DNA of 64,000 nt from CALBPI01 sp038524795 (GCA_038524795.1 JBCBIJ010000006.1:124001-188000); one strand, 5' to 3'. Shown: positions 17,523 through 27,105, counted from the stretch's first letter. The notes: a model not told the origin generated them from the letters alone. Translations and numbers: made by a program.

Positions 17523-18547
17523 ACCTCTCCGTGTGGCTCGAGAATCTCGTCTTCGCCTGGCCCTGGCTGGCGCTGACGTTGCCAGTGCCGTTGCTGGTCT
17601 GGTTGTTGCCGCCCGTGTCCCGGGATGCCACGGGCGGTGCGCTGCGGGTGCCGGCGGGCGGCGGTTTTGCGGCGCTCATTGAAACCAAGCCTGTCGGTAG
17701 CGCCTGGCTCACACCGCGCACCCTGTTCGGGCTGCTGGCCTGGTGTCTGATCGTTGCCGCCGCGACGCGACCGCAGCTATTGGCCGACGCGCAGTCGGCG
17801 CCGCTCACGGGTCGCAATCTCATGCTCGCCGTCGACCTGTCGGGCAGCATGGAGGCCAAGGACTTCCAGCTTGCGGGGCGCGCCGTGGACCGACTGACCG
17901 CGACCAAGGCCGTGGCGGGCGACTTCATCGATCGTCGCGAGGGCGATCGTTTGGGCCTGATCTTATTTGGTGTCCGTGCTTACCTGCAGACCCCGCTGAC
18001 CTTCGACCGGCAAACGATCAAGACGCTGTTGCTTGAGTCCGCGATCGGTCTCGCCGGCGAAAAGACTGCGATTGGCGACGCCATAGCCTTGGCCGTGAAG
18101 CGTTTGCGCGAGGCCGATGCCGACGGCGAGGAACAGGTCCTGATTCTGCTCACTGACGGTGCCAACACGGCCGGGAGTATCGAGCCGCTCAAGGCCGCGG
18201 AACTCGCGGCGACGATCGGACTCAAGATTTATACGATAGGCATTGGCGCCGAACGCATGCAGATCCAGTCAGGCATGATCCCGCGTCTCGTGAATCCGTC
18301 CTCGGACCTCGATGAGGACACGCTGACCCGTATCGCGGAAATCACGGGCGGGCGTTACTTCCGCGCCCGCGACACTGCGGGCCTGGCGGGCATCTACCGG
18401 GAGCTGGACGCGCTCGAACCGGCCGCCGACGAGGAATCAGGGCTGCGGCCCCGCGACGAAGTATTCCACCTGCCGCTGGCCCTGGGCCTGTTGTTGCTGG
18501 GCGCGCTGGCGCTGCCGCGGATGATCATGACGGTGACGGCACGGTGA
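17519..18547 (+). CDS. BatA-like VWA-domain membrane protein
   Basis: The 342-residue protein has two N-terminal membrane segments (about 12-30 and 68-83), a von Willebrand A domain and a C-terminal membrane helix (LALGLLLLGALALPRM). The metal site is D106-L-S-G-S in AVDLSGSMEAKD, with the second motif in LILLTDGANTAG. It corresponds to BatA of the Bacteroides aerotolerance operon. The start is GTG overlapping the DUF4381 stop. It is thought to work with BatB, BatD and the MoxR ATPase in envelope stress or protein activation. Confidence 0.9.
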   Translation: MNLSVWLENLVFAWPWLALTLPVPLLVWLLPPVSRDATGGALRVPAGGGFAALIETKPVGSAWLTPRTLFGLLAWCLIVAAATRPQLLADAQSAPLTGRNLMLAVDLSGSMEAKDFQLAGRAVDRLTATKAVAGDFIDRREGDRLGLILFGVRAYLQTPLTFDRQTIKTLLLESAIGLAGEKTAIGDAIALAVKRLREADADGEEQVLILLTDGANTAGSIEPLKAAELAATIGLKIYTIGIGAERMQIQSGMIPRLVNPSSDLDEDTLTRIAEITGGRYFRARDTAGLAGIYRELDALEPAADEESGLRPRDEVFHLPLALGLLLLGALALPRMIMTVTAR

Positions 18548-20361
18548 TGGCGGAGTTGCACTTTTTGAGGCCCTGGTGGCTGGCGGCGATCCCGGTCGTG
18601 CTCGCGCTGGGTGCCTGGTACTGGATTCGTGGTGCGGGCGTCAGTCACGCCTGGCGGTCTTTGGTCGCGCCGCCGCTTCGCGATGCTGTGTTGATTGAGG
18701 CCGGACCGGCCGAGCGCAGCGTCTGGACGCCGGTGCTGCTGACTTTGGCCGTCGTCACGGGTGCGCTTGCACTGGCGGGGCCGGCCTGGGAGCGCCAGTC
18801 TGTGCCCGTCACACGCGATGGTGATGCGATGGTGATCGCACTGGACCTGTCGCGGTCCATGGAGGCCACTGACGTCGCACCCTCGCGCCTCGCGCGTGCG
18901 CGGCTCAAGCTCAAGGACATCCTGCGCGAGCGACAAGGCGGTGAGACCGCACTCGTTGTATTCAGCGCCAATGCCTTCGTCGTGACACCACTCACAGACG
19001 ACATCGACACCATCGACGCGATCGTGCCGACGCTGTCTCCAAGTCTCATGCCCAGCCGCGGCAGCTACCCGGAGTCGGGTCTCGACAAGGCGCGCCAGCT
19101 GCTCGAACAGGCCGACGTCAAGACGGGCCGCATTCTGCTCATCACGGACGGCGGCAACCTGCCGCCGGCCCTGACATCGGCGCGTAGCATTCGCGATGCG
19201 GGGCACACGGTGTCCGTACTGGCAGTGGGCACTGAAGCCGGTGGCCCGATTCCGGCCGAGGACTCGGGCTTTGTGACGGACGGCCGCGGCAACATTGCGC
19301 TGCCCAAAGTGCCCATTGCGGGGCTGCGACGGCTCGCCAACGCCGGTGATGGCGCGTTTGCGAGACTCAGTGCCGACGACAGCGATCTGGCTGCTCTGTC
19401 CCTGCAGTCCCAGCCCGGCGGCATCTCTCGCGACAGTGATGCGGCGAGCCAATCGATCGAGCGCTGGCTCGACCGGGGTCCCTGGATCACGCTGTTGCTG
19501 CTGCCGCTTGTCGCGATTGCGTTTCGCCGAGGCGGCTATGTTGTCGCGGGCTGCCTTGCGCTCATGATGATCGTGCCCATGCCAGCCCAGGCCAGTACCT
19601 GGGAATCGCTTTGGAAAAATCGGGACCAGCGGGGTGCCGAGGCACTCGAAGCTGGTAAGGCCTACGAAGCTGCGGAGTTGTTCCAGGATCCTGCCTGGCA
19701 GGCCAGCGCGGCCTATCGAGCTGGAGACTTCAGCGAGAGTGCGGCGCGTTTCGAGGGTCTTGAGGGCACGACCGCGCGCTACAACCACGCCACGGCGTTG
19801 GCACGGTCGGGAGAGATCGCGGCTGCCATCACCGCTTATGAAAGTCTGCTCACCGACGTGCCCGATCACGAGGATGCACGGCACAATCTCGATCTGCTGC
19901 GCGAGCTCCAGGGCAACCAGCAACAGGGCGGCGAGAATGGCGGCCAAGGCGACTCGGGTGAGGGCGATCCCCAGGACGGCGGCCAGCAGCAGGACGGCTC
20001 GGGCTCCGCGCAGGGCGGTGACGCCGAGGACGGGCAAACGGGTGATGACCAGCCCACGTCGCGAGACCGTCAAATGAGCAGTGAGGACGAGGAGGCCGAG
20101 CGCCAGGCGATTGAGGAGATCCAACGCCAACTTCGTGAAGCGCAGGCCCGTCCCGATGGCGAACCCACGCCGGCGCAGGCGCAGACCGAAGAGGAACGGA
20201 CGGCCGCCGAGCAACAACAGGCACTCGAACAGTGGTTGCGCCGGATTCCTGACGACCCGGGCGGCCTGTTACGCCGTAAATTCCGTTACCAGTACCAGCG
20301 TCGGCAGACCGATCAGGACGGCAACCGGCTCTGGCCCGATGACAGGACCGAGCCATGGTAA
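18547..20361 (+). CDS. BatB-BatC fusion: VWA domain, TPR and Gln/Asp-rich tail
   Basis: The 604-residue protein begins with two membrane helices and a VWA domain with an intact metal site (D100-L-S-R-S). A third helix region (WITLLLLPLVAIAFRRGGYV, about 313-332) follows. Residues about 350-460 are TPR-like and correspond to a separate BatC in other bacteria. After that comes a low-complexity Gly/Gln/Asp/Glu linker (about 456-540) and an end rich in Arg, Gln and Tyr (RKFRYQYQRRQTDQDGNRLW). The ATG shares one base with the previous stop; a GTG one codon earlier is an alternative. The tail probably sits outside the membrane. Confidence 0.88.
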   Translation: MAELHFLRPWWLAAIPVVLALGAWYWIRGAGVSHAWRSLVAPPLRDAVLIEAGPAERSVWTPVLLTLAVVTGALALAGPAWERQSVPVTRDGDAMVIALDLSRSMEATDVAPSRLARARLKLKDILRERQGGETALVVFSANAFVVTPLTDDIDTIDAIVPTLSPSLMPSRGSYPESGLDKARQLLEQADVKTGRILLITDGGNLPPALTSARSIRDAGHTVSVLAVGTEAGGPIPAEDSGFVTDGRGNIALPKVPIAGLRRLANAGDGAFARLSADDSDLAALSLQSQPGGISRDSDAASQSIERWLDRGPWITLLLLPLVAIAFRRGGYVVAGCLALMMIVPMPAQASTWESLWKNRDQRGAEALEAGKAYEAAELFQDPAWQASAAYRAGDFSESAARFEGLEGTTARYNHATALARSGEIAAAITAYESLLTDVPDHEDARHNLDLLRELQGNQQQGGENGGQGDSGEGDPQDGGQQQDGSGSAQGGDAEDGQTGDDQPTSRDRQMSSEDEEAERQAIEEIQRQLREAQARPDGEPTPAQAQTEEERTAAEQQQALEQWLRRIPDDPGGLLRRKFRYQYQRRQTDQDGNRLWPDDRTEPW

Positions 20362-22061
20362 AGCGATGGGGGCTGTGCGCGTTGTTGGCGTGGGTGGTAT
20401 CGGCGACGGTTGGCGCGGACGTAACCACCGTTGTCGACCGCTCCAGTGTGCAGGTCAATGAGTCGTTCTCATTAACGCTGACGGCCGACGGCGGCGAGCA
20501 GGGTGAGCCCGACATCTCAGGGCTCGATACAGACTTCGACGTGCTGGGCCGCAGCCAGAACACGAGCATCAGCATCATTAACGGGCAGCGACAGGCCAGC
20601 CGCCGCTGGACCTACGTGCTGTTGCCGCGAGAGGTCGGCCAGTTCGAGATCCCGCCGTTGTCTGTGGACGGCGTATCGAGCGACCCGATTCCCGTGCTCG
20701 TGCGCGAAGCCACGCAAGCCCCGCCCGGGGAGGCGGACGTGTTCCTCGAAGTCTCGTTGGATCGCGAGCAGTCCTGGGTGCAGGCGCAGGTCGTCTACAC
20801 CGTGAAACTCTACATCGGTGTCGCGGTGCGCCAGATGAGCTGGGAAGAGCCGCGGGTCGAGGGCGGCGAGATCATTATCGAGCGACTGGCCGATGATCGG
20901 CGCTACGAGGCACAAATCGGCGACCGGCTCTATGGCGTCACGGAACGCAACTACGCCTTGTACCCGCAGGCCAGTGGCAGCTTCACGATTGAGCCCGTGC
21001 GGTTCCAGGCGAGTATCTGGGAGCGCGGCCGCATTTCGTCACCGCGCGTTTACGCATCGGAACCGCTGACCCTCGCGGTCGAGCCCGTGGTGTTGCCGCC
21101 CGCCCAGTTTGCGGGCGCAGACTGGCTGCCCGCTCGCGACATTCGGTTGCGCGCCACGGTGCGGCCCGAAGATGGCATTCTCGAGGCTGGCGAGCCCGCC
21201 AATGTGCGGCTCCGCCTCGAGGCCGACGGGCTCATGTCGAGCCAGCTACCCGAGCTCGATTTTCCGGAGCAATCCGGCCTGCGGGTCTATCCCGACCAGC
21301 CCGATCTAGAGACGCGGGCGCAGCAAAGCACGATGCGCTCGGCGCGCGAACAGGGCTTCGCCGTCATCGCGTCGCAGGGGGGGCTGTTCGCGTTGCCGTC
21401 CGTTGAGGTCCCCTGGTTCAACACAGAGACCGGCGCCTGGACATCAACCACGGTCAGCTTGCCGATCCTGCAGGCTGCAGGGGTCACACCACAGCCGCAG
21501 TCGCCCGTGGTGACAGAAGCCCCCGCGCAGACTGAGGCCGAGCCGGCAGCCGTTGCAGCAGCGACCCCGGCACCGCAAAACATCGAACTCCGCGAGCGCC
21601 TGTTCCGTCTCAAGACGATCAACTACGGGCTGCTTGCCCTGTGGCTGATCACGCTGTGGCTCGTCTGGCGTGGAAACAATCGCGACCGACGACAACGCCG
21701 CCGCCAGCGCCGGGCGCGCAACGACGCGGCCCCGTTCCGCGCCACACAGAAAGCCTTCAAGGCAGTACAGCGCGCCTGCGAAGCGAATCAGCCGCGCGAG
21801 GCGGCCAAGGCACTCGTAGCCTGGGCGGGCCACTTCTGGTCCGACGATTCGCCGCGCACGCTGGGCGATATTGCGGCGCGCCTGCCCGACGACGCGGCAG
21901 CCGCGGTCGAAGGGCTGAACCGCCATTTGTGGGGCAATGGTGACGACGGGGCCTGGCGCGGTGATGTCCTGAAGCGTGCGCTACGCAGCGTGCACGAGCC
22001 AGGTGCCGCGGCAAGGTTGGCGAATCAGCCCGATCTGCCACCGCTGTTCCCTGCCAACTAG
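20355..22061 (+). CDS. batD: BatD-like exported membrane protein
   Basis: The 568-residue protein has a signal peptide (CALLAWVVSATVGA) and repeated beta-sandwich domains. It shows the BatD signature SRRWTYVLLPREVGQFEIPP, and one transmembrane helix near 421-437 (YGLLALWLITLWLVWRG). The C-terminal segment is basic and cytoplasmic. BatD is the large periplasmic component of the aerotolerance operon. It overlaps the BatB-BatC gene by 7 bases and is the last gene of the operon. The Pro/Ala-rich stretch before the helix is a flexible linker. Confidence 0.88.
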   Translation: MVKRWGLCALLAWVVSATVGADVTTVVDRSSVQVNESFSLTLTADGGEQGEPDISGLDTDFDVLGRSQNTSISIINGQRQASRRWTYVLLPREVGQFEIPPLSVDGVSSDPIPVLVREATQAPPGEADVFLEVSLDREQSWVQAQVVYTVKLYIGVAVRQMSWEEPRVEGGEIIIERLADDRRYEAQIGDRLYGVTERNYALYPQASGSFTIEPVRFQASIWERGRISSPRVYASEPLTLAVEPVVLPPAQFAGADWLPARDIRLRATVRPEDGILEAGEPANVRLRLEADGLMSSQLPELDFPEQSGLRVYPDQPDLETRAQQSTMRSAREQGFAVIASQGGLFALPSVEVPWFNTETGAWTSTTVSLPILQAAGVTPQPQSPVVTEAPAQTEAEPAAVAAATPAPQNIELRERLFRLKTINYGLLALWLITLWLVWRGNNRDRRQRRRQRRARNDAAPFRATQKAFKAVQRACEANQPREAAKALVAWAGHFWSDDSPRTLGDIAARLPDDAAAAVEGLNRHLWGNGDDGAWRGDVLKRALRSVHEPGAAARLANQPDLPPLFPAN

Positions 22062-22121
22062 GCGTGACCGCTTAGCAGGATTCGGGTGGTGCGTCCCACC
22101 GCCCGCGCGCACACTGCGCCC

Positions 22122-22997
22122 ATGGATACTGAAGCCGTAACACACCGCGACTACGACCGCATCGCCGATGCCATCGCGTGGATTGCCGCGCACCGACGGG
22201 AGCGCCCGGACGTGGCTGACATGGCCGGTGCAGCCGGCTTGTCGTCCTCTCAGTTCTCGCGGTTGTTTCGGCGTTGGGCGGGCATCTCGCCACAACGCTA
22301 CCTCGCCCACCTCACGCTGGCCGACGCCCGCGATGCGTTGCGACGAGACGCCACCGTCGAGGCGGCCGCCTGGGAGACGGGATTATCGGGCCCGGGTCGA
22401 TTGCACGATCTCTTTGTCGCCATCGATGCGGTGACACCCGGTGAATTTCGGCGCGGCGGTGAGGGGCTCACACTCCAGTGGGCGTTTGGACCGACGCCGT
22501 TTGGTGACGCCTTGCTTGTGCGCAGCTTGCGCGGCATTGTCGCGTTACGTCTCGGCGATGCGGCGCAGCGCGAGCAACGGCTCGCCGATCTGCGCGGCGA
22601 ATGGCCCGGTGCGGTCTTCGAACCGATGTCCGATGGCGCGGCTGCTGTTGCCACGGTCTTCGAGCCCAGTCAGTCGCGCATCGATGTGCTGCTGGTGGGC
22701 ACGCCATTTCAGCACAAAGTCTGGCAGGCGCTCGTGGCCCTTGAGCCCGGCGAAACCGTGAGCTACGCAACGCTTGCGGAACGTATCGGCCAGCCGGGAT
22801 CGGCGCGCGCCGTGGGTGGTGCGGTGGGCGCCAACAGCGTCGCCATCCTCATTCCCTGCCACCGTGTGCTGCGCGCCGACGGTGGACTCGGCGGCTACCG
22901 CTGGGGACCCGAACGCAAACGCGTGGTGCTGGCCTGGGAGCAGTGCCGCGGGCTCGCGGCTGAAGAATCCGGAGTGCTATCCTCGGCAACACCCTGA
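22122..22997 (+). CDS. Ada-like protein: AraC-type HTH fused to O6-alkylguanine-DNA alkyltransferase
   Basis: The 291-residue protein has an AraC-type helix-turn-helix (about 20-110; LSSSQFSRLFRRWAGISPQ) joined to a DNA-alkyltransferase domain. Its active-site motif is IPCHRVL with Cys246, followed by GGYRWGPERKR. The enzyme moves alkyl groups from O6-alkylguanine to its own cysteine. The N-terminal Cys-rich methylphosphotriester domain of full Ada is absent, so activation by that route is not expected. An in-frame GTG 12 codons earlier is possible; the ATG fits better. It sits 36 bases upstream of an EamA transporter. Confidence 0.9.
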   Translation: MDTEAVTHRDYDRIADAIAWIAAHRRERPDVADMAGAAGLSSSQFSRLFRRWAGISPQRYLAHLTLADARDALRRDATVEAAAWETGLSGPGRLHDLFVAIDAVTPGEFRRGGEGLTLQWAFGPTPFGDALLVRSLRGIVALRLGDAAQREQRLADLRGEWPGAVFEPMSDGAAAVATVFEPSQSRIDVLLVGTPFQHKVWQALVALEPGETVSYATLAERIGQPGSARAVGGAVGANSVAILIPCHRVLRADGGLGGYRWGPERKRVVLAWEQCRGLAAEESGVLSSATP

Positions 22998-23033
22998 AGC
23001 CCCTGCGCTCGCCACGCGGCAACTCCGCCTGCG

Positions 23034-23942
23034 ATGACCCCGTCTCACTGGCTGCTTATGCTGGCCGTCAATCTTGCGTTCGGCCTCAACCTCGTGGCCT
23101 CCAAGTTTGTGCTCAGCGAACTGCCACCGCTCGCCTTCGTGGCGCTGCGGTTCGCAGTCGTGCTCGTCATTCTTGCGCCGTTCCTGCGTTTGCAACGTGG
23201 ACAGATGCCGACCCTCATCGGCGTCGGCCTGCTCATGGGCACCGTGCACTTCGCGTTCTTGATTTTCGGTTTGCAGCGGGCCGCCGACGTGTCGACCGTG
23301 GCCATTTTGGTGCAGCTTGGCGTGCCCCTGTCGACGCTGATGTCGGTGCTGTTCCTGGGTGAGGTGATTCGCTGGCGGCGCACGCTCGGCATCGCCGTCT
23401 CTTTTCTTGGCGTGATGATTATTGGCTTCGATCCGCGCGTGTTTGGTTACGGCGAAGCTGTGCTGCTTGTTGTGGGCGCAGCGCTCGCGGGCGCGGCCGG
23501 TATGACGCTCATGAAAGCGCGCGTCAAAGTCGATGTGTTTCAGCTGCAGGGCTGGCTCGCCGTGGTGGCCTTCCCGACACTCGCCGTGTTGTCGCTCTTG
23601 ACAGAAACGGGCCAGGTGGAAGCCGTCATGACGGCGTCGCCGCTCGTGCTGGGCCTGGTTCTGTTTTCGGCCATTGGCGCGAGTCTCATTGGCCACGGCG
23701 GGACCTACGAATTGCTGCGCCACTACGAGCTGTCGCTCGTGAGTCCCTTGTTGCTGCTGGCCACCGTGGTCGGCGTCGTTTTCGGTGTCTTGCTCCTGGG
23801 TGATGTTGTCACGCCGCGCATGATTGTCGGCGGGCTCGTGACGCTCGGTGGTGCGCTTGTGATCACGCTGCGCAGCGGTAGCCACGGGGTCGCGCCCGCC
23901 ATCGATTCGCCTGCCGTGCCCGACCCTGAGGCACAGTCATGA
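23034..23942 (+). CDS. EamA/DMT-family transporter
   Basis: The 302-residue protein has ten predicted transmembrane helices in two five-helix EamA repeats. Typical runs are LAFGLNLVASKFVLSELPPL in the first and YELLRHYELSLVSPLLLLAT in the second. Drug/metabolite transporters of this kind export amino acids, metabolites or toxins; the sequence does not fix the substrate. Its stop overlaps the next start by 4 bases, so it is coupled to the HAD phosphatase. Confidence 0.9.
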   Translation: MTPSHWLLMLAVNLAFGLNLVASKFVLSELPPLAFVALRFAVVLVILAPFLRLQRGQMPTLIGVGLLMGTVHFAFLIFGLQRAADVSTVAILVQLGVPLSTLMSVLFLGEVIRWRRTLGIAVSFLGVMIIGFDPRVFGYGEAVLLVVGAALAGAAGMTLMKARVKVDVFQLQGWLAVVAFPTLAVLSLLTETGQVEAVMTASPLVLGLVLFSAIGASLIGHGGTYELLRHYELSLVSPLLLLATVVGVVFGVLLLGDVVTPRMIVGGLVTLGGALVITLRSGSHGVAPAIDSPAVPDPEAQS

Positions 23943-24631
23943 TGTTTCCCGGCATCACCACGCTGAGCTTTGATCTCGACGATACGCTCTGGCCGATTCG
24001 CCCCGTCATTTACGGCGCTGAGGCCGCGATGTCGAATTGGCTCGACATCCACTATCCGCGCGTGGGCGAGCGCTTCGACCGCGAAGCCCGTATGGCGCTG
24101 CGCAAACGTGTCGTGGCCGATGCCCACGAGCGCGCGCACGACCTGACCTGGTTGCGGCGGCGCGTACTGGCCGAGATGGCCCGCGAAACGGGCTACCCCG
24201 ACACACTCGTCGATGGCGCGTTCAATGTGTTCGACGCCGCCCGCAATCGGGTTCGGCTCTACGACGATGCGCGCCCGGTGCTGGCTGCGCTAGCGGGTCG
24301 ATTTCGGCTCGTGGCGCTCACCAACGGCAATGCGCGTCTGGGCCCGGCGGGTATCGCGCCGTATTTTCGTGCACGAGTCACGGCAACCGACGCGGGCGCT
24401 GCCAAACCCGACGCCCGCATGTTCCGCAAGGCCGAGGCCGTGATGGGCGCGCGGCCGCACGAGGTGCTGCACATCGGCGACGACCCGCAGCGTGATGTGA
24501 ACGCGGCGCGCGATGCGGGTCAGCATGCCGTTTGGGTGAATCGGAACGGCGAGACCTGGTCCGATACCCACGGCGAGCCGCCCGTCGAGGTTCGCAACCT
24601 GCACGAGCTTGCGAGGTTACTCCGTGGCTGA
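23939..24631 (+). CDS. HAD-family phosphatase, YigB-like
   Basis: The 230-residue protein has HAD motif I FDLDDTLWP (nucleophile D12, acid D14), motif II ALTNGN, motif III Lys in AAKPDARMF and motif IV GDDPQRDV. The order and the C1-type helical cap match YigB and related phosphatases, which act on FMN or the riboflavin intermediate 5-amino-6-ribitylaminouracil phosphate. It is coupled to the upstream transporter and overlaps the hydrolase gene downstream. Substrate assignment is by resemblance only. Confidence 0.85.
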   Translation: MMFPGITTLSFDLDDTLWPIRPVIYGAEAAMSNWLDIHYPRVGERFDREARMALRKRVVADAHERAHDLTWLRRRVLAEMARETGYPDTLVDGAFNVFDAARNRVRLYDDARPVLAALAGRFRLVALTNGNARLGPAGIAPYFRARVTATDAGAAKPDARMFRKAEAVMGARPHEVLHIGDDPQRDVNAARDAGQHAVWVNRNGETWSDTHGEPPVEVRNLHELARLLRG

Positions 24632-25583
24632 CGTTGCCGGCCTGCCGCTGATTGTGTTCGTGCCGGGCATGAAGCCCAAGCCGCCCGCTGAACTGCATCT
24701 CGACGCCTTGCGGCGCTGTCTGCTCGAAGGCCTGGGTCGCGTTGACCCCGATGTGGCTGCGGACCTGACCGCAAACCCTGATGCCTTCGTGCGCGCGAGC
24801 TGGACTTACGGCTTCTACAAGCGCTACCGCGATATCCAGATTGATCTGCCGGGCATCGAGGCCCTGTGCGCCCAGGCGCGTCCGAGCGCTCGTGATGTGG
24901 AGGAGGCCACGGCCTGGAAGACGCGGCTGACGCGCTGGCTGTACCTCGCCGGTGACGCGCTGCCGTTTCTCGTCGCAAGCCTCGCCAACGATGATATGCG
25001 CGTGACCTTGCGTGACGTGCGCCGGTACATCCAGGACGAGATGGGTATGGGCGAGGCGGCGCGCGCCGACCTGCGTCAGAAGATCGTCGAGGCCTCGGAA
25101 GCGGGTCGACCGGTTCTGGTCATTGGCCACAGCCTGGGCTCGGTGATTGGCTGGGACACGCTCTGGGCTTTGTCGCGCCGAGATGGTCACGACGCCGGTT
25201 GCAGCCTGCTGATGACGCTGGGCAGCCCGCTGGGCAACCACATCATGCAACGCGGCATGATGGGTCACGACCGCGAGGGCGCGGAACGCTATCCCGACAA
25301 CATTGGTGACTGGGTCAACGTGGTTGCCATCGGCGAACTCACGGCTCTGGACCGCTGCATGCGCAACGATTTTCGTGAGATGGAGTCGCTCGGGCTTGTG
25401 AATTCAATCGAGGACTACGACGTCTTCAACCACTATCGCGAGAACGGCCGCCTCGTCGTACACAGTGAGTACGGCTACCTCGTCAATGCGCTCACCGCGG
25501 GCATCATCGCCGACTGGTGGCGCCACCACCGCGAGGGGATGCACCCGACACGCGAGGACGTGTCGGACGGCGATCCGCGTTAG
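24624..25583 (+). CDS. Alpha/beta-hydrolase-like protein
   Basis: The 319-residue protein starts with LPLIVFVPGMKPKPP and carries the nucleophile elbow GHSLGS with Ser170. The elbow is followed by SLLMTLGSPLGNH, as in lipase-like hydrolases of the PGAP1/DUF676 type. A helical insertion (about 60-140) separates the first strand from the elbow. The GTG at the overlap with the HAD stop is preferred to a TTG five codons earlier. I see candidates for the acid and histidine (for example H in YRENGRLVVHSEYGYL) but cannot assign them. Substrate unknown. Confidence 0.72.
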   Translation: MADVAGLPLIVFVPGMKPKPPAELHLDALRRCLLEGLGRVDPDVAADLTANPDAFVRASWTYGFYKRYRDIQIDLPGIEALCAQARPSARDVEEATAWKTRLTRWLYLAGDALPFLVASLANDDMRVTLRDVRRYIQDEMGMGEAARADLRQKIVEASEAGRPVLVIGHSLGSVIGWDTLWALSRRDGHDAGCSLLMTLGSPLGNHIMQRGMMGHDREGAERYPDNIGDWVNVVAIGELTALDRCMRNDFREMESLGLVNSIEDYDVFNHYRENGRLVVHSEYGYLVNALTAGIIADWWRHHREGMHPTREDVSDGDPR

Positions 25584-25589
25584 GGGCGC

Positions 25590-27041
25590 TCAGTCCAGCC
25601 GTGGCTGGATGACGACATCAATACGTCGGTTGCGCGCGCGTCCCTGTGACGTTTCATTGTTGGCAATGGGGCGCGTTTCGCCGTAGCCCGTGGCTGTCAG
25701 TCGCGTGCTCGGAATCCGCATGGCGTTGAGCATGTACTGCTGAACCGAATCGGCGCGTGCCTGCGACAAGGACTGGTTGGTGGCGTCACTGCCGTAGGAA
25801 TCCGTGTGGCCCTCGATGATAAGGTCCGATCGCGGGAAGACGTCGATGGCGGATTCCACCTTCTCGAGCAGCGGGTAGTAGCTCGGGTCGATCGTGGCCG
25901 CACCGCTCGCGAAGCTCAGACCCACGAGGCGAACGGTGATGTTGTCGCCTTCGCGGAATACGAGCGCCTCGGTGCGCGAGAACATACTCTCGACGGTTTC
26001 AAACTGTTCCTTGATGCGCGCCTGGCGTTGCAGTCGCTGCATTAGCGCGGCGCGCTCTGCAGTGGCGCCGCCCAGTTTTTCGTCAAGCAGGCGAATCTCT
26101 TCGGACATTTCCGCGACGCGCTGCTCGGACTCGCGCACGTCCTGCTCGAGGCCCTGGTTGGACTCGGTCAGTGTCGTGATGTGACCCGCGAGCTGCGCAC
26201 CCAGCGCGTCGCCGCCGTTGGCCATATCGGGCACGATGTCGGCTGCCGCGGCAACTTCGGCCAGCGGTTTCTCCCAGGACAGTACGAGTTCCTCGACGCT
26301 TAAATCACGATCGCGCACGCGGCGACCTACTTCAGACAGGTAGATGGCGTGGCGTGCTTCGTAGTTGGCTTGCTGCGCGAGGCTGCGCGGCAGATCAGTG
26401 TCGTAGCGATTCTCATTGAGCTCACGCTCGGCACGTGCGAGCAGGTCGCGCGACTTCTGCAGCGTGGCGGGGGCGTAACGATCGACGCGTGCGCGCTCTG
26501 CATCCGCGAGCAGCTGCCGGGTTTCGCTCAGGTACTTTGTCTTGATCGCGCCCAGCTCGGCGTCGCGGTAGAGGCTCTCGGCTTCGAGGCCGTAGCGTCG
26601 GCCGTCTTTGAGGTCGCCGCGTTCCAGCTGGTTGATGGCCCGACCAAACGCCTCTTCGGCGTCCTCCCAGATGGGTTGCGACAGGATAGGCGCTTCCGCG
26701 GCACGCGCGTCCTGACGTGTCTTGATGGTGGCCGCCAGGGTGGTCCGAGTGAGTGCAGCCGACTCGGCCGATTCATTAAATCGCGACGTGGCGTCAGACA
26801 GTCTCGAACGGATGTACTCGACGTTGCGACCGCGCTCGAGCCCCTGTTCGGCCTGTTGGTAGGCCTTCTGACCACGTTCGAAATTTCGCGGCGCAAGCAG
26901 GGCCGCGTTGGCATCGCGGGCCGACTGATAGGCGCGATCGGCCTCGGCAAACAGACTGTCACGCAGGGCTTGGGCACCCGCAGTGCTCGCCAGCGCCAGG
27001 CAGAGTGTCAGCGTGGCGATCAGAAAGCCTTTGTATTTCAT
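25590..27041 (-). CDS. OmpA-family protein with an N-terminal helical DUF4398-like region
   Basis: The 483-residue protein has a signal peptide (FLIATLTLCLALASTAGAQA) and a long alpha-helical middle rich in Ala, Glu and Arg. That part includes a coiled coil near 285-345 (LEQDVRESEQRVAEMSEEIR). The C-terminal OmpA domain (about 365-483) contains IIEGHTDSYGSDATN and ARNRRIDVVIQ. OmpA domains bind peptidoglycan through diaminopimelate. No outer-membrane barrel is present, so it is probably a periplasmic peptidoglycan-binding protein or a surface helix anchor. Start chosen at the signal peptide; an ATG four codons earlier exists. Confidence 0.88.
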   Translation of the reverse strand: MKYKGFLIATLTLCLALASTAGAQALRDSLFAEADRAYQSARDANAALLAPRNFERGQKAYQQAEQGLERGRNVEYIRSRLSDATSRFNESAESAALTRTTLAATIKTRQDARAAEAPILSQPIWEDAEEAFGRAINQLERGDLKDGRRYGLEAESLYRDAELGAIKTKYLSETRQLLADAERARVDRYAPATLQKSRDLLARAERELNENRYDTDLPRSLAQQANYEARHAIYLSEVGRRVRDRDLSVEELVLSWEKPLAEVAAAADIVPDMANGGDALGAQLAGHITTLTESNQGLEQDVRESEQRVAEMSEEIRLLDEKLGGATAERAALMQRLQRQARIKEQFETVESMFSRTEALVFREGDNITVRLVGLSFASGAATIDPSYYPLLEKVESAIDVFPRSDLIIEGHTDSYGSDATNQSLSQARADSVQQYMLNAMRIPSTRLTATGYGETRPIANNETSQGRARNRRIDVVIQPRLD

Positions 27042-27076
27042 ATGCTTAATCAAGAACAGTGCGCATTGAGCCGCTA

Positions 27077-27105
27077 TTGTTACCGCGAGCGCCCGGCGGC
27101 TGCAA
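27077..27105 (-). promoter_or_regulatory. Candidate sigma-70 promoter of the OmpA-family gene
   Basis: On the minus strand TTGCAG (27100-27105) and TAACAA (27077-27082) are spaced by 17 bases and lie 36 bases before the start codon. Spacing is ideal and both boxes are fair matches. Confidence 0.48.

Noticed and set aside
18394..20217. Open frame of 607 codons on the minus strand, opposite the BatB-BatC gene
   Set aside because: The plus-strand gene has clear VWA and TPR motifs and operon overlaps. The antisense frame is low in motif content and is explained by codon bias.
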